The notes beneath the pieces were generated by a model. That model worked only from the letters and a program-made list of their open reading frames with translations, was not told where the DNA came from and made no database searches. Below, piece by piece: positions 45,354 to 58,155 of a stretch of 64,000 nt of DNA. A program made the translations under genes and the position numbers. Every line of letters starts with the position of its first letter. The first letter of the stretch is position 1. The stretch is from the NCBI GenBank assembly GCA_029204225.1, contig CM055102.1, positions 30,539,632 through 30,603,631 of the forward strand. Reading direction: 5' to 3'. The DNA comes from Diphasiastrum complanatum. Lineage: Eukaryota; Streptophyta; Lycopodiopsida; Lycopodiales; Lycopodiaceae.

Positions 45354-45915
45354 TAAAGCAAAGGAACACGAGGAGTGGCGTGAAGCTATGGAAACATAAA
45401 TAGAAGCTATATCAAAAAAATAGGACTTGGAACTTGGTTGAGCTACCTGATGGTAAGATGCCTATCACTTGCAAATGGATATACAAGATCAAATATGGAG
45501 CTGATGGGCAACTCAACAAATACAAAGCACGGTTGGTTGCGAGAGGATTTGAGCAGCAGGAAGGGAGAAAGCACCTTGTTTGTAAGCTCAACAAAGCTAT
45601 TTATGGATTGAAGCAAGCACCACGGACGTGGTACTCTTGCATTGATGAACACTTTCAGCGAAGGGGAATGGTAAAGAGTGATGCTGATCCTAATCTTTAC
45701 ATTCTAAGGCAAGATTCAGATATAGTGTTCATTGTGTTGTACGTGGATGATTTGATTATTATAGGAAGTAATGAGAACTTAATTGATGAAATCAAATCAG
45801 ATCTTTCCAATGCTTTTGACATGAGCGATCTAGGATTGATGCACTATTGTCTTGGCATTGAAGTATGGCAAAAGGAAAATGTGATTTTTCTTACACAAAG
45901 CAAATATGCATGAGA
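45354..45915 (+). pseudogene. reverse transcriptase of element F with an internal deletion
   Basis: HEEWREAME and TWLVELPDGKMPITCKWIYKIKY start the domain. At about 45565 ARGFEQQEG is joined directly to RKHLVCKLNKAIYGLKQAPRTWYS, so the segment with the first catalytic aspartate (LDVxxAFLNG) is missing, roughly 70-80 codons. The second motif LYVDDLIIIGS is intact. The frame ends in TGA at 45911. A reverse transcriptase without the first motif cannot be active. Confidence 0.88.
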
Positions 45916-46640
45916 TTTGCTTTATAAGTTCAATATGTAGGATTATAAGCCTTTGAATACACCTATGGATGTCAATACGAAGCTTACTGCATATGATAAA
46001 TCTGAGAAAGTGGATGCTTATTTGTATAGACAGCTGGTGGGTAGTTTGATTTATTTGACACACACACGACCTGATATTTCTTATGTTGTTGGTGTTGTTA
46101 GTCAATTTATGCAAGATCCTAGTCAAACACACTAGAAGTCTGCTAAACGTATTCTCAGATACATTCGAAGGACATTGAATTTTGGTTTGAAGTATGATCA
46201 ACCTGAAGTGCCAATATTGATATGATATACAAATGCTGATTGGGCAGGTAATATTGATGACATAAGGTCTACCAGTGGTCATACATTTAGTTATGGTACA
46301 GCTGTAGTTTCATGGAGCAGCAAAAAGCAACCTACAGTAGTCTTATCCTCGACGGAAGCTGAATATCGAGCACTCAGCAATGCTGCACAAGAAGCGGTAT
46401 GGTTACAAAGATTGCTTGTGGATTTAGGTCAACCACAAGTGGATGCAACCACTATATCTTGCAACAATCAAAGCTGCATTCACCTTGCCAAAAATCCAGC
46501 TTTACATGCTCAAACCAAGCACATTGAAATACGTTATCATTTTGTTCGAGAGAAATTTTTTGATGGAGCCATTGATCTTGTTTTCTGTAAATCTGAAAAT
46601 CAAGTGGCAGATATTTTTACAGTCATTAGGTAGATGTAAA
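45916..46640 (+). pseudogene. RNase H of element F
   Basis: TPMDVNTKL, YRQLVGSLIYLTHTRPDISYVVGVVSQFMQ, AVSWSSKKQPTVVLSSTEAEYRAL and HAQTKHIEIRYHFVREK. Stops at 45938, 46133 and 46222 and a frameshift near 46618, just before the ADIFTKSLG-like end. Confidence 0.88.
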
Positions 46641-46690
46641 TTTGAAAAGTTTCGTACTCTACTAGAAATAGAAGAATGTAATTTTATCAT

Positions 46691-46700
46691 TGAGGGAGAG
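46691..46700 (+). promoter_or_regulatory. polypurine tract of element F
   Basis: tgagggagag immediately before TGTTAGAAATC. Confidence 0.8.
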
Positions 46701-46961
46701 TGTTAGAAATCAATGATAAACTTCATTGTTACACTTCTTAGTTATTGTTTACGATGTACTTTACTACTAGTTGTAACTAGCCGTTGGCTAGTCTAGTAGT
46801 CTACTCCTAGGTTCTCCCTCTCTATCAGGGTTCAGGGTTTATATGTACATTTTACATTCAGTATGTTGTAGTGTGATAGATTAATAGTGCGTGTTTTTCT
46901 TCCGGCTTCTTTGGTGATTGCTTATGGTGAATGCTTGATGTTCCATTTCTGATTGTTGACA
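46701..46961 (+). repeat. 3' LTR of element F
   Basis: Starts TGTTAGAAATC and probably ends ttgttgaca at 46961. It contains ctagttgtaactag and a gggtttatatgtac TATA-like stretch. The right border is inferred from the CA end only. Confidence 0.65.
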
Positions 46962-47470
46962 TGCACGCTCGAAGCCTACAAGCCTGCTCCTTCTCCTTCC
47001 TATCAACGAACACAAGTCCAAATAGAAAGAGCGAAACGCTACTTCCGTTACTATGAACATCTAAGGGCAGGCCTCGGAATGCAAACTTAATCTACAAGGC
47101 CATTTTGCATTTTCTCATGTCCCTTTGTATGCTATTCTCCATTTCTCTTTCCTAAGCAATATGGAATGGCTAAGGGCAAGCCTATTGGATGCCAACTTTA
47201 CATTTCACCTCGTCGGGTTTCATCACATCATAGTGTTTCATTACATCATAGGGCTAGCTAAGTTGTTAGTTTGGCATCCAAAGCCCCTTTGGTCCCAAGT
47301 TCAAGTGCCCCCTCTCCCCCAAAACCAATATGCATTACATCATAGGCATCCTCCCACACATGGTGAGCTGATGTATAATTCTTAAATTGGATTCACCCAC
47401 TTATCTACAATTCTTTGTGATTCCAGAGGTCAATAATAGCAAGAAGCATTACCTTATAGGATTCTTCCCA
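46962..47470. other. no gene seen
   Basis: Short open frames without family motifs. A diffuse array of catcatagg and acatggtgag phrases foreshadows the repeat that follows. Confidence 0.4.
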
Positions 47471-47820
47471 TATATGTACATGTGGTGAGTCTATGTATCA
47501 TGCTTGAGTTTGGCTCACCCAAATCATGTTTGATTCTTTGTGATCCCACATGCTAATAATATCAATAAGCATTAGATTATGAGCATCTTCTCACACGTGG
47601 TGAGTTAGTCTTGCCACCCAAGTTCAATTTCTATGTGATCCTATGGTCTGATAATACAAAGAAGCATTATATGTACATGTGGTGAGTCTATGTATCATGC
47701 TTGAGTTTGGCTCACCCAAATCATGTTTGATTCTTTGTGATCCCACATGCTGATAATATCAATAAGCATTACATTATGAGCATCTTCTCACACATGGTGA
47801 GTTGGGCTTGCCAAACCACC
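47471..47820 (+). repeat. direct repeat, two copies 197 bp apart
   Basis: tatatgtacatgtggtgagt starts at 47471 and 47668. About 150 bp are nearly identical (catgcttgagtttggctcac, tgtttgattctttgtgatccc). A weaker third copy lies around 47340-47450. Confidence 0.85.
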
Positions 47821-48441
47821 TTGGTCATCTCAACGTCATTCTATGTCTCCTCACATGATGTTCCACTTGAAGAATGTCTTATTGAGCAAGTGCGTACGAT
47901 TTCTGCCATACAACACATCCTTGTTTCTGATAAAAAAAAAGTCAATTTGGCCTATAACAACCTACAAAGTAATCATAAAATCAAATAAAAAGACATGCAC
48001 GTGTTTTTCTTTTCTAATATTTAAAAACATTATTCAAATTGTGCATATTTAACAATGGTTACATGGTATTGGAGTATTTTTTTCAAATACTTTGGACTCC
48101 CATTGATGAGAAATCTAGAAAAATGTCACTAAAATGGAAATGGTAGATGGCTTCAGTGATTTTGGAAATCTTTGTTGTTCATTTGCAAGATTGTGTCATT
48201 ATGCATGTGTGCCAAGTTGGATTTAAATAATAGCCTATAAATTCATGTCATGTGCTAACGTTAGCACATTAGCTAATGATACTTCTGATTGTTAGTTTGA
48301 GGGGCTTTGAAGGAATTTAATAAATCATTTGTACCCCTCTTATATCCCTCCAAGCTAATAGTTAGACCATTATGAGATAACAGTGGTAGGTCAAAGATAA
48401 TAATGGTAGGCGAACTCTTAGAGATAGTTAACTTGTGGAGG
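47821..48441. other. no gene seen
   Basis: Unassigned AT-rich sequence. The short open frame 47737-47988 has no family resemblance. Confidence 0.4.
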
Positions 48442-49309
48442 TTGTAAAGGAAAGCTCCTCAAGGTCTTACTTACAAGGTAAAACACAAGAGAACACATTG
48501 TGGACTAAACCACCCAACCAAAAAGAAGCAACCAATCAATCTCTAGAAGCTTCACCCCCGAGCCACGGATTAGGAAGCAAGAGTAGAGTGAGAGAACCTA
48601 GAATTGATATAAACATAGTCGATTTGGTAAAATGGCTAGTCATTACCAAAATTCCACTATCTTGTTTATTCATTCGACGTAATCTATCATGAACACAGTC
48701 CTCTCCTATGGATTAGGTATATCCTAGAATCTGAGTTATGATTCACCAATCTCATCGTTCCAAATTCCGGAGACCATACCATATCATAAGAGTACATATC
48801 AATTCTTAAAAGACACATGAGTTGTTTCTGAAAGTCCTTTCCATCTGGAAAGTTCCAGACTTTTCCAACTCTCACACAGTGTCAATAAAAGGATTGTAAT
48901 CACAAGAATACCCTCACTTTAGATATGAAACAAATTGTCATTCCAAAGTTAGGGTCCCAATCTAGAATACGTCTAGATTTTCCTCTTAAGTTCTAATCCC
49001 AAATGAATGAGGTAGTAGGGCAAGTTTCCAAGGCTCATATAGACCCCAAGCCACCCTGTGCATGCAGTTATGCAAGGCCTAAACTTCCCAATTAAGGAAT
49101 TCCATTGCTATTGATACTATACACATGCATTGATTGTCCTAAACCATGTACTAACTCCAATTAGTGTGTCTGGACCTCACAAGGGTAGTAATGACTTTAC
49201 ATGTCTCAATTGGTATGATGTGGCATAACCAATAATCTCGAGCACTGGAGTGTCATATATCCAAGTCTAGGATTATATTGAATCCTATATTTAGGATGTG
49301 GACGTAACA
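48442..49309 (-). repeat. 3' LTR of gypsy element Q
   Basis: On the minus strand it starts TGTTACGTCCAC after the purine tract and ends near ctttacaa. It aligns with 38041-38564 and with the fragment at 17228. Confidence 0.75.
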
Positions 49310-49321
49310 TTCTTCTCCCCT
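49310..49321 (-). promoter_or_regulatory. polypurine tract of element Q
   Basis: ggggagaagaa on the minus strand directly before the LTR start. Confidence 0.75.
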
Positions 49322-49337
49322 TGAACTGCTCATGTCC

Positions 49338-49568
49338 TCAGAAGCAAAACTTAGGAAAAGTCTTTTTTATGTTTCTCTCCCATGAATCATCATCCACAGT
49401 TGGACCTTTCCATCGAATTAAGCACTCAGAGATAGAATGATTTCTCAATTGTTTATCTCTAGTTTTGAGTACTTTCTCGGGTTCCAAAGGCAAATCTTCC
49501 AAGTGGAATAGATCCTCATCAGATCCAACTGTATCACCTTCATGTAAACTTAATTTTAACCGGATCAC
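49338..49568 (-). pseudogene. chromodomain at the integrase C-terminus of Q
   Basis: EPEKVLKTRDKQLRNHSISE followed by CLIRWKGPTVDDDSWE, the classical chromodomain pattern of chromoviruses, in which this domain is thought to guide integration to particular chromatin. The Y/F/L-x-V-K-W-x-G core is here LIRWKG. Only the tail of the pol polyprotein is left. Confidence 0.85.
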
Positions 49569-49618
49569 ATGAAAAACTTGGTGTGCATTAGATTTTCCTT
49601 GAAGATCTAGCTCATAAG

Positions 49619-49899
49619 CTAAAAAACCAATTCTTTGTACAATTTTGAACAGTCAATATCGGGTCGACAGTTTATAATGTCTTCCGGTACTAATGTCTTA
49701 GAATCTTTTGGAATCCTAAGATATACCCAGTCATCAACTTTAAAATATCTATGAGATCTCTTAAGATCGGCATAATGTTTAGCTCTATCTTGGGCCCTCC
49801 GGATACTAGCCTTAACCACTTGCAACATTTCTTGCATATCATGCAAGAAATCAGCAACCTTCTATGGATTTTGTCAGCACATTGGTAGTCGGCAAGCAA
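49619..49899 (-). pseudogene. gypsy integrase C-terminal region of Q
   Basis: QEMLQVVKASIRRAQDRAKHYADLKRSHRYF and VDDWVYLRIPKDS, the conserved stretch after the gypsy integrase core. The DDE residues are not present. Confidence 0.85.
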
Positions 49900-49924
49900 A
49901 TCTAGGACAAACTACCATAAAGCC

Positions 49925-50355
49925 AACTTAGGATCGAATGATGGAACTCTATTCTAGAGGTCCATAAATTCTTGGATATGAGAGTTCAAGCTCTTACTAC
50001 CCATTCTACAATTCACAAATTTTTGGTAGTAATCAACGTCATCAGCTATTACGACACTTTCAGTTTTTCTCTCATAAAAAATTCCATGTAAATTCAAGTA
50101 ACTATTCCACTTAACGAGCCAGTCCTCCACAACTTCGAGTTTCTTCTCATTCTTCTTCCCCAAATAGGTTTCAGACTAAATTTTGAGGTTTAGAGAAGAC
50201 AATGATTTTATCTGGTTCAAAAGAATTTCCATCTACTGGTCTCTCATACTACCATGGTTCATGTCATTGAGTGTCATACTCAATTGTTGGCAAATCTACA
50301 TGTATGATGGTGCAATCAGATTTGGCATAGCTCAAGTCATAGTTTCTTCGGCCAT
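49925..50355 (-). pseudogene. gypsy gag of Q
   Basis: From ATG at 50355: MAEETMT, TGA, then NLIAPSYM, TAG, ICQQLSMTLNDMN and KKNEKKLEVVEDWLVKWNSY, closely matching P1 gag. HIQEFMDL keeps the glutamine that is TAG in P1. A central part (FLCGKASSWWQDL in P1) is deleted near 50060. The start of the leader is not defined. Confidence 0.85.
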
Positions 50356-50657
50356 ATTGAATTATTTATTTCACGAAATAAATATAGTCAATTCACTAAC
50401 TTTAGTTCATTTCATAGATTTAAAAAAAAAAATTGAGAATTTTGAATTTTCAAAAAAAAAAAATTTAAAATTTTACGTAATTTGAATTTCATAAAAAAAA
50501 AAACACTACCAATATATAGACTATTGAAAGCAAAAAATTGACATATTGTTCGATTTCTAATCTTACCAATATAATGGCAGTCCGACATGCAAAGCACACA
50601 ACATTAACTGCTTTTTGTTCATTACGAAATTTTTATGTAAAAGTTTTACAGAAATTG
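50356..50657. other. AT-rich spacer, no gene seen
   Basis: A-runs and T-runs between Q and O; probably leader remnants. Confidence 0.4.
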
Positions 50658-51161
50658 TCAGCCTATACCTAAGTTTCACAAGCAAATCTAATCAAAAAGT
50701 TTGCAGATCTGATCAGATTTCAAGCTAGGAATTGTCTAGATTCTACCTTCTAGCTAGTTTGCAGTTTTCTTGTGATTCTGAGCTTCAAACCACATTGAAT
50801 GGGCCAGATCAGGTACTGCACAAAATTTTAGGTGCTGGCACGTGTGAAATCCGCCCATTTTTAGTTTGGTGGTTCTCTCTCATCTCAGATCCAAATTTCA
50901 AGCAAATTAGCCCACTAGAAAGCTAGAAATGTGTAGAATCTGATGCAATTTGAACACTCAGAAGTTATAAGCTTTTGAAGAGTCATAGGTAGGGCGCCTA
51001 GACCTGTGGCAAATCGTGTCATTTATTGCTTGAATGATCACAAAAATCATTCATAAGTTGACCAATCTCATATATATGTGATTTAGACAAGATTTATAGG
51101 TTCTAAACAAATTGTTTCATAAAAATAGATTGTATTTGAGCCAATTTGACATTTTTGGAAT

Positions 51162-51179
51162 ATTTCACACGTGTGAAAT
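51162..51179. promoter_or_regulatory. 18-bp perfect palindrome with CACGTG core in the O leader
   Basis: atttcacacgtgtgaaat. Related CACACGTGTG sites recur in LTRs and leaders across the window. CACGTG is the G-box bound by plant bHLH and bZIP factors; a role here is inferred. Confidence 0.7.
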
Positions 51180-51384
51180 TCAGAGAACCATAACTTTTGC
51201 CATACTTCATCTCTTTTGGCGATTCAAATCTTGTTTTAGAGAGATTGTCAAGCTAGTGAGATCTATCTCACAGTTTTTTTTTGCTTAGTCTTACATAGGA
51301 TTTGGTTCTGTACCCTTGATTGGTTCCTATAGTGAGAAGATAAGCAATTCTTTCATCCATCTTTTTCTATTTCCATCATTCTTT

Positions 51385-51965
51385 ATGACTTCAATGAGTG
51401 TCTTTCTATTAGAAGCAAATGAAAGATTGACAACCTCTAGTTACTCAATTTGGAAGATGAGAATGGAATCTGTCTTAATACTACAAGATGTGATGGATAT
51501 TGTACTTGGCATTGAAGAAGAACCACAAAAATTCCTCAAGAAATTCCAAAGTACAAAAAGAGAGCCAGGATGGCTCTGCACTATATTAAGATGAATGTCT
51601 CAAATGACATCTTAAGAGAAATTGGTGCTTGTACTAATGCCAAAGATGCTTGGGATACTCTCAAGTCTATCTATGAGGCAAAGAATACTTCTAGACTTCT
51701 AACACTAAAAAACCAAATTTTTCAAAGTATACAGAGAAGTGATGAATGTGCTTCAGCTTATATAATGAGAGTTAAAGACCTCCATAGAGAATTGTCATGC
51801 GTAGGAGACTCCATCAACCAAAATGAACTTGTTCAAGTCATACTTAAAGGGTTAAAGGAGGAATATGACAACCTTGTTCAGAGTTATGCCATTAAGGAGG
51901 AGCTACCAAGTTTGGAAGCACTCCAAAGTGTGCTCATTTCTGAAGAATGAGTATAAACTCTTGAA
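51385..51965 (+). pseudogene. gag of element O
   Basis: MTSMSVFLLEANERLTTSSY, WKMRMESVLILQDVMDIVLG, then a frameshift near 51535, KMNVSNDILREIGACTNAKD, YEAKNTSRLLTLKNQIFQS and LPSLEALQSVLISEE. Here 8 bp present in B are missing (about 51946) and the frame shifts again. Confidence 0.9.
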
Positions 51966-54465
51966 AATGGAGAGACTGTCTCTCAACATTGATGGTAAAG
52001 CTCTTTTTACCAAAGACAAGCACAAGACAAGAAGTAAGAATCAACACCAATCCTCTTCAAGCAAGAACAATCTTATTTCCAAGGAGAAAGGAGATGAGGA
52101 TGAGTCCTCTCAAGCTTCCACATCCAAGAAGAAGAAGAAAAACATCAAGTGTTTCTTTTGTGGCAAGAAGGGACACTATGCCACCAATTGCTTCAAGAAG
52201 AAGAGTCAATTCAAGCAAGCCAACATTTCTAATGAAGAGAAGGAAGATGCTCATGCAAGTGGTGGAGAGGGATCTCTTATGGTTTTGAGTTTTTCGTCAT
52301 CACCTTTCGAGAAGGACGGTTCATGGTATATCAACAGTGGAGCTTCCTCACATATGTGTAGCTCCAAGCATTCTTTTTCATCCATGTCACCTTATGAAGG
52401 AGCCAAGAAGTCCATCTACACAACAAATGATCATGAGTGTGCTATTGAAGGCATAGGGACCATTCCCTTAAAGCTTTCTTCATCAAAAATTCTTTCTCTA
52501 TCTAATGTACTTTTTGTTCCCAAGTTAATAAAAAATCTTATTAGTGTTGGGCAATTGTTTGATAGTGGACTAGATGTGAATTTCAATGTTGATACATGTA
52601 CAATCAAGAAGCATGATGAGATCCTTGCATTTGGGTCTAGATATGGTGGAATCTACATGCTTGATCCCAAAGAGTATGCTAACTCTTGTGATAGTGCTTT
52701 TGCTACTCATATGTCTTTGGAGGAACTATGGCATAGAAGGTTGGGACATCCTGACTATAACTCTATGGTGTCCATGGTCAAGAAAGCCAAAGCTGTTGGC
52801 TTGCCTAATCTTATCTCCAAGAATTTCAAGCCATGTGAGGCTTGTGCCATATCTAAATCTCATAAGAAGCCTTTTTCAAAGTCATCTATCAAGACTACAC
52901 ATCCATTGGAGCTCATACACTCGGATGTGCACTTCTCATCTTCAAAGAGCAAGGGTGATGCTACTTTCTTTGTAACTTTCATTGATGATTTCACTAGATT
53001 AACTTGGGTATATCTTCTAGCTTCAAAATCTATGGTGTTTGACTTTTTCCTAAAGTTCAAAGCTCTAGTTGAGAAGCAATTTTCTTACAAAATCAAGATT
53101 CTTAGAAGTGATGGAAGTGCTGAGTACACTTCCAGTAGATTTCATGATTATTGTGAGCTTGAAGGCATTAAAACGGAGTTTTCTTGTGCATGTACACCAT
53201 CTCAAAATGGGGTGGCTAAAAGAAAGAATAGAACACTGTGTGAATGTGCCAAAACCATCAGGAATGAGACATCCTTGCCAAAAGACTTTTGGGATGAGGC
53301 TATCAATTGTTCAAACTATCTTTGCAATAGACTCCCTCATATTGCACTTGGAGGAAAGTCACCATATGAAGTACTCTATTTGAAGAAACCTAAGGTTGAA
53401 CACCTTAGAGTATTTGGATGCATACGCTTTGTCCATATTCCCTTGGAAACGAAAAAGAAGGATGATCCTTGTGCAAGCAAAGGAGTAATGGTTGGATATT
53501 CATCCAACAAGAAAGCCTATCGAATCTACATGCTCTCTACCTCTAAAGTAATTGATAGTAGAGATGTAGTTTTTCATGAAGAAGAAAAGTCCAATCTTGA
53601 AGGGGTCGAGATCAAGCAACCTCAAAATCTATCACCTATTGTTATTGAAGACAATCAACATATGGAGGAGTCAAGATTTGAAGATGGAAGTCCTCGGATT
53701 TTCACTCCTAGAAGATCCATGAGGGAGAGATCCGAGCCCAAGAGGCTCACTTATGATGACAAAGGAAAACAAGTGGATCTTGATTCCACTTATGCTTATT
53801 TTGTTTCTCATGAGGAGCCCAAAGATGTTCAAGAAGCCCTCAATACCAAGGAGTGGTATGAGGCCATGAAGATTGAATATGATGCCTTGATCACCAACCA
53901 CACATGGGAACTAGTGGATCCACCACCTAACATGCATATCATTGGATGCAAGTGGGTGTTCAAGATCAAGTACAATCATAATGGCTCCATCAACAAGTAC
54001 AAGGCAAGACTATGTGCTAAAGGCTTTGCACAAATATATGGCCTTGACTATGAAGAAACCTTTGTCCTTGTAACAAAGATGGTGACAATAAGAATCATAA
54101 TCTCTCTTGTCTTATTTTTTAAGTGGAAACTATTTCAACTTGATGTCTCCAACGCTTTTTTGAATGGCTATCTTGAGGAGGAGATATACATGGAACAGCC
54201 TCAAGGATTTATCAAGGATAAATCTAAGGTGTGTTTGCTATTTACAAGTTTTTATGGCTTAAAGAAAGCACCTAGATCATCGTATTCAAGACTCAACAAC
54301 TTTCTACTTTCATTAGGATTTGTGCTTAGTGACTATGATCCTTCTATGTACTTAAAGTTTGATGGTAGTAATATTGTCATTCTTCTAATCTATGTAGATG
54401 ACATTATTCTTAGTGGAAGTTGTTTGATGCTAGTTCAAGAAACCAAAGATGCATTAGGAAGATAA
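51966..54465 (+). pseudogene. gag end, protease, integrase and reverse transcriptase of element O
   Basis: One 833-codon stretch. Knuckle CFFCGKKGHYATNC; protease WYINSGASSHM, with the catalytic aspartate changed to asparagine; pre-integrase LWHRRLGHPD and CEACAISKSH; integrase HSDVHF, RSDGSAEY and NGVAKRKN, with the third catalytic glutamate changed to lysine; reverse transcriptase [25 protein letters not shown] and LIYVDDIILSG. It ends in TAA at 54463-54465, where B has a glutamate codon. Confidence 0.92.
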
Positions 54466-55356
54466 TTTAAAATGCAAGATCTAGGAGAGATCCATTACAT
54501 TTTAGGCCTTGAGATTGATTTTCATGAAGAGTATGCTTTTATTTGTCAATCTAGATATGTCTTTTCTATGTTGAGAAAATCCAATATGCAAAATTGTAAA
54601 GGCATAGATACTCCCATGGAGCAACATGTAAAAGATCCTATTAAAGGTGATGAAAGATCCTTCAAGGACATCACACTTTATAGGAGTCTTATAGGCTCTT
54701 TAATTTGGCTTACTATCACTAGACCCGATTTGAGCTATTGTGTGCACAAATTGAGTCAATTTATGCAAGATCCTAAGATCCAACATTGGAAGATGGCCAA
54801 GAGAGTTCTAAGATATGTATCTTCTACTCAAGATTATGGTCTATTGTACAAGAATGAAGATCTAACCATTGTTGGCTATTCGGATTCCGATTTTGCAAGT
54901 GATAAAATGGATCGAAAGTCCATTAATGCATATACTATCTTTCTTGGAGGCAATCTTCTGTCTTGGCTTTCAAAGAAGCAAGATACCATATCTCTATCTT
55001 CTTGTGAGGCCGAGTACAAAGCACTCACTACAACAACTAAAGAGGTGCTTTGGATCAAGAGGTTAATCATGGAGCTAAAGTGCATCAAAGAGGATGATCT
55101 TTCCTTGATCAAATGTGACAATATATCGGCACAAGCTCTTGCAAACAATCCTATTTTTCATGCAAGAAGCAAGCATATAGAAGTGGCACACCATTTTGTA
55201 AGGGAAAAGCTCATTGGAGGTGAAATCAACTTAGAACATGTCAACACATCTTCGTGTATTGCTGATCTTCTCACAAAGCCAGTTTGCAAAAGTGCCTTCT
55301 CAAAGCATAGGTCTAATCTTGGTCTTATCTCAAGATCAATGCTTGATCCACATTAG
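54466..55356 (+). pseudogene. reverse transcriptase end and RNase H of element O
   Basis: MQDLGEIHYILGLEIDF, LYRSLIGSLIWLTITRPDLSY, YSDSDFASDKMDRKSINAY, WLSKKQDTISLSSCEAEYKAL and HARSKHIEVAHHFVREK, ending at a natural stop after SKHRSNLGLISRSMLDPH. The only part of O still in one clean frame to its proper end. Confidence 0.92.
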
Positions 55357-55365
55357 ATACATTTT

Positions 55366-55374
55366 TAGGAGGAG
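55366..55374 (+). promoter_or_regulatory. polypurine tract of element O
   Basis: taggaggag directly upstream of TGTCAAAATATTG; the same purine tract sequence precedes the K 3' LTR. Confidence 0.8.
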
Positions 55375-55988
55375 TGTCAAAATATTGAAAAATCTATCTA
55401 ATGTTGTGGGTAGGGGACCTAAAAATGCCAAAGATGAATTGAGCTCTTTTGGCTTAGTAAAGACCCATCTTAGAATAAAATATTCAAGGTAGGTAGAAGT
55501 AGAAACTCGAGCTACCATAGGAAGTGCCATTTGTACTTTACATGCCACATTTAATGCATGAAAAAACTATGTGGCACAATTAGACATAGTGAGGTGGCTT
55601 GGATAAGTCTAGATAGCTTGAGAGGTGGATCCACAACTCCAATTCAACTCAAAGTAGGAGGAGAGTCCATGGATCTATATATATATGTGATGTACTCTCA
55701 TTGAGAAAATGATGAAATTTGTGTGTAATGCAAATTTGGAGACAAGCTCTTTGTGCCCTCTCTCTCTCCACGAGTTTTGTACTTGCTATTTTCTCTCTCT
55801 AGCCGAGTAGAGGCATGTATGATGCTTAGTCTTATGTATAATGACAGATCTTGCTTGTAACACAATAATATTGCTTGTATGATCAACTTTCCTATTGACA
55901 ACCAATTCTAGTCTGATCTTTATGGTGTTATTGTGCTTAGGAGATAAAAAATACATGTGTAGGGCGTCCCACACGTGTGAATTCAGCA
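55375..55988 (+). repeat. 3' LTR of element O
   Basis: TGTCAAAATATTG to AATTCAGCA, about 614 bp. It is a diverged relative of the B LTR, with the CACACGTGTG site near the end (55969-55979). Confidence 0.8.
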
Positions 55989-56161
55989 AATGCCTTATTA
56001 AGATCAATGAATATCGATGGGAGGAAGTTATCCCACTAGGTCTCTATACCCATGATATACTCCAAGTTCCGAGTGTAAGTTGCTGCCGTGCGGACTGTTG
56101 GGTCAGGACAATTGAAATATTCATAAATTTTTTTTTGTTGAGAGCCCTTTGTGTTAAAAAT

Positions 56162-57091
<930 letters not shown>

Positions 57092-58155
57092 ACATAAGGC
57101 ATACCATGCTTTGAAGGCTACTAACATCAGGTGTTTGAAGAATTCTGTGACAATTCAAGCTAGGAAGTTGTTTAGCATTGTTTTGCTATCTATTCTTGAA
57201 CAGGATTTTGGCGAATGAGGTAAGAACTGATTTTTGAAACCAGAATACTTCATTTGACTCTATTTCCTTTGTGCTAGATCCAAAGATACTGACATTATAG
57301 CTTCTTGAAAGGTAGAAGAACCCTCTTTCCATTGCAATTGGTTTCAATTCATTCTGATGAACCTAGTAGAAGTTATAAGCTCTTAAATAAGGGTAGGGAG
57401 AGACCCAAAACCTAAGTGGACACTTTTTGAAATGATAACATTGCATGCATGATTCATCATTCACAATTTTTGGTAATCAATCTGAGATAGAATTAGATAA
57501 GTCAAGATTATGTTGTCATAGTCACATCATTTCACACAAAGGGTTGTGTTTGAGTTGAATGTGTGTTTCTAAAGTGTTTTTCATTCATTTGAAACTCGTG
57601 GTAAAATTTGACATCAGAATTGTAAGTGCTTCATCAGAAGATAGAGGCTAGATTCAAATTCAAAGTGATTGATTTTCTGTTTAAGCAATGACTCACATAA
57701 CTGTTGCAAGTTTTTGCATAGGATTTGGTAGAATACCCAATTGGTTTTGGTCCCTATTGTCAAAGAAAAACAACACATCAAATCCATTTATTGTGTATAT
57801 CAATTCAACAAACTCGAGATCTAGACAAAATTTTGAGTCATGTAACACATTGTTTCATACAATTTGAGAGTATATGAGTCAATAGTGTTGTCTTTAAGCA
57901 TTTCACACATGCCAAAAGAAGAAAGTTCCAAAATTTGTCTATACTTCAATTCAAGTTGAGAGGTTGATCTAGTTTGTCTTATTTTGGTGGAATATTTGAG
58001 ACCTATCTCAAATGCAGTTGCAAGATTTTTCATAGGATTTGGTAGTACACCCAATTGTTTTGGTTCCTATTGTAAAAAAGGAGCAGCACAGTCAATTCCT
58101 ATAGTTAAAAGTATTCAATTACATAGTTGTCCAATTACAAAGAGTCTTTACATAC
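57092..58155 (+). repeat. Copia leader with a ~320-bp-spaced duplication
   Basis: cataggatttggtag followed by acccaatt-gttttggt occurs at about 57717 and 58031, with similar flanking sequence (caagtttttgc, caagatttttc). The same phrase appears in the leaders of B and O shortly before gag, so this is the leader of fragment P. Confidence 0.65.

Larger units (their letters stand above)
42415..46961 (+). mobile_element. Copia element F (leader to 3' LTR)
   Basis: Gag from 42732, knuckle, protease, integrase, reverse transcriptase with an internal deletion, RNase H, purine tract 46691-46700 and 3' LTR 46701-46961. The 5' LTR was not found, although a short stretch at 42690-42712 resembles part of the 3' LTR. 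Its motifs (ENELWEIVTGEE, WYIDSGASKHMT) set it apart from the A and B families. Confidence 0.85.
48442..50355 (-). mobile_element. Ty3/gypsy chromodomain element Q, internally deleted
   Basis: On the minus strand: gag (50355 to about 49925), then integrase C-terminus (49899-49619), chromodomain (49568-49338), purine tract (49321-49310) and 3' LTR (49309-48442). Protease, reverse transcriptase, RNase H and most of integrase are missing between about 49925 and 49900. Gag and LTR are the same family as P1. Confidence 0.82.
50658..55988 (+). mobile_element. Copia element O (B family), 5' LTR missing
   Basis: Leader from about 50658 (gtcagcctatacctaag resembles the sequence just after the primer site of B), gag from 51385, pol to 55356, purine tract, and 3' LTR 55375-55988. 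The 5' LTR is absent, the sequence passing straight into the leftovers of Q. O serves as the reference for the lesions of B. Confidence 0.88.

Noticed and set aside
47125-48052. Short open frames between F and Q
   Set aside because: No motif, low complexity, and overlap with a direct repeat.
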